The notes below the pieces were generated by a model. The model made no database searches. It was not told where the DNA came from and saw only the letters and a list, made by a program, of their open reading frames with translations. From NCBI GenBank assembly GCA_963709425.1, contig CAVPWG010000005.1:744001-808000 (forward strand): DNA of 64,000 nt, in the 5' to 3' direction. Origin of the DNA: JAICJC01 sp963709425. GTDB lineage: Bacteria; Actinomycetota; Thermoleophilia; Gaiellales; JAICJC01. Positions within the stretch are counted from its first letter, which is position 1. Every line of letters begins with the position of its first letter. The position numbers and the translations under genes were made by a program. Shown here in pieces: positions 62,721 through 64,000 of the stretch.

Positions 62721-64000
62721 TCAGGCCGTGCCGACGAGCCGGCCCCCGTCGAGCTCGACGATCTCGTCCATGCGCTCGAGCCCTTCGGGCCGGTGCGTGA
62801 CGAGGAGCAGGGTCTTCCCGCCGAGCGCGTCGATGACGTCGTCCACCAGCTTGCGCGCGGTCTCGGCGTCGAGATGGGCCGCCGGCTCGTCGAGGACAAG
62901 GACCGGGGCCTCCGTCAGAAGCGCACGGGCGAGGCCGATGCGCTGGCGCTGGCCCCCGGAGAGCCGATCGCCCTCCTCGCCAACGAAGGTGTCGATGCCT
63001 TCCGGCAGCGTCGCGACCCAGTCCCAGATGCGTGCGCGCCGAAGCGCGTCCCGAAGATCGGCCTCCGACGCGTCGGGCCTTGCAAGGCGGACGTTCTCAC
63101 GGATCGTTGTGGCGAACAGGTGGGAGTCCTGCCCCGCGACGGCAAGCGCGCGGCGAACGTCCTCCTGCCGGTACTCGCGCAGGTCGCGTCCGTCGAGGGT
63201 GACCCGACCCTCGACCGGGTCGAGAAAGCGGAGCAGCAGGTTGACGATCGTCGTCTTGCCGGATCCGCTCGTCCCGACGAGCGCGAGCTTCGCGCCCGGC
63301 CGGAGCGTGAGGCTCACTCCATGAAGAACGTTCGGCTGGTCGGGCGAGTAGGCGGCTGCAACTCCTTCCAGGGCGAACGTGGGCCGTCGCGACGGAGCGG
63401 GCAGCGCCGCAACGGGATCCCGGACCCGTGGCTCGCTCTCGGCGATGTCGAGCACGCGGGAGCCCGCGGCCAGGGTCGCTGAAAGCTCCCTGGCTGCCTG
63501 GGGAAGCGGGCTGACGGCATCGAACGACGCCAGGCACAGAAGCGCCAGCGTCGCCATGAGAACGCCGTCGATGGTGCCGTCGGAGCGGGCCGACGCAGCG
63601 ACCCAGAGCACCCCGGTGAGCGTCGCGCCCAGGACGGCGATCACCAGCCCGTCGGTGACGCCGGCAACGAACCCTTCTCTTCGGGACAGCCGTACCACGG
63701 TGCGGTCGGTCTCGCCGATCCGGGCCATCGCGGCGCCCTCCGCTCCGTAGGCGACCAGCTCCGGTGCACCGCGGAGGAGCTCCACCAGCTCGGCGCTGAG
63801 CGACCCTTTCGCTGCGGCCGCGCCTGCTGCCGAGCGGCCGAGCCACCAGCCGACGAGCGGCACCATGGTGGCGCCGACGAGGAGCCCGATCGCCATGACC
63901 AGCGCGGCCCGAGGCAGGATCGCGGCGGCCACCGCCACCGCCGCGGCGCCGACCAGAGCCGCGACGATGGGCGGCCCGACCCCCCGCAGATAGAGCCCCT
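62721..64000 (-). CDS. cydC: Thiol reductant ABC exporter CydC-like, 3' portion
   Basis: The frame is open to the window edge, so the N-terminal helices are missing. About 426 residues are seen: the end of the membrane domain (LMATLALLCLASFDAVSPLP), then the ATPase with Walker A LVGTSGSGKTTIVNLLLRFL, Q-loop AVAGQDSHLFATTI, signature RLSGGQRQRIGLARALL and Walker B VLVLDEPAAHLD. The DAVSPLPQAARELSATLAAG segment is typical of CydC. With CydD it exports cysteine/glutathione for cytochrome bd assembly. Its upstream partner would lie past 64000. Confidence 0.85.
   Translation of the reverse strand, partial: GLYLRGVGPPIVAALVGAAAVAVAAAILPRAALVMAIGLLVGATMVPLVGWWLGRSAAGAAAAKGSLSAELVELLRGAPELVAYGAEGAAMARIGETDRTVVRLSRREGFVAGVTDGLVIAVLGATLTGVLWVAASARSDGTIDGVLMATLALLCLASFDAVSPLPQAARELSATLAAGSRVLDIAESEPRVRDPVAALPAPSRRPTFALEGVAAAYSPDQPNVLHGVSLTLRPGAKLALVGTSGSGKTTIVNLLLRFLDPVEGRVTLDGRDLREYRQEDVRRALAVAGQDSHLFATTIRENVRLARPDASEADLRDALRRARIWDWVATLPEGIDTFVGEEGDRLSGGQRQRIGLARALLTEAPVLVLDEPAAHLDAETARKLVDDVIDALGGKTLLLVTHRPEGLERMDEIVELDGGRLVGTA

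Overview
The window is high-GC DNA, about 70% G+C by eye, with densely packed genes, many GTG starts and few long intergenic gaps. The gene content fits a deep-branching actinobacterium, and a Thermoleophilia-like lineage is my best guess (inference, not proven). Supporting traits are the dnaX-ybaB-recR block, Ku, an Asp23 protein, ECF sigma and anti-sigma pairs, a MalT-like LuxR giant regulator and many leaderless starts. No phage, integrase, transposase or CRISPR array is visible.

Layout. 1-6.5 kb is an accessory stretch: the 3' end of a sulfotransferase, a decayed glycoside-hydrolase-like gene, two secreted phosphatase-type proteins and an HtrA-type protease without an export signal. 6.5-10.2 kb holds a secreted dirigent-like barrel protein, a RibD/DHFR-like reductase, a SigX5-type sigma factor, two tRNA genes (Val-CAC, Ser-GGA) and an ornithine cyclodeaminase-family gene. 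10.3-18 kb is a core block: a cAMP-binding-domain protein, a large Alu-type SRP RNA, dnaX, ybaB, recR, a PLP decarboxylase, lysC and a frameshifted asd. 18-22 kb carries an ECF sigma/anti-sigma pair, a GNAT-like protein, Asp23, a metallophosphoesterase operon and a nuclease. 22-30.5 kb has a YhaO/YhaN (SbcCD-like) pair, a frameshifted DUF2156 membrane protein, RecQ with a HEAT-like tail and a frameshifted MFS transporter.

30.5-41 kb is a central-carbon region: an unusual SdhA-SdhB-HdrB-like operon that looks like a type-E succinate:quinone oxidoreductase, ATP-type PEP carboxykinase, citrate synthase, isocitrate dehydrogenase and malate dehydrogenase, with Ku and two small proteins between. 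41-49.7 kb has a flippase, a methyltransferase, RsgA, a sulfotransferase/sulfatase-like pair, a frameshifted SDR, a rhomboid protease and a PDZ-Lon protease, plus a 57-residue Cys-rich gene. 49.6-55.1 kb encodes membrane and secreted proteins and the MalT-like regulator. 55.5-62.7 kb is a tight five-gene sugar-oxidation operon (NDH-2, G6PDH, GH15, GMC oxidoreductase, aldose epimerase). The window ends inside a cydC-like gene.

Two window-wide patterns stand out. First, at least 17 genes have a TANNNT box exactly 6-8 nt before the start codon, which is the signature of leaderless transcription; I used it to choose starts. Second, five otherwise intact genes (asd, DUF2156, MFS, sdhA, SDR) are each broken by a single extra base, which looks more like sequencing or assembly error than gene decay.
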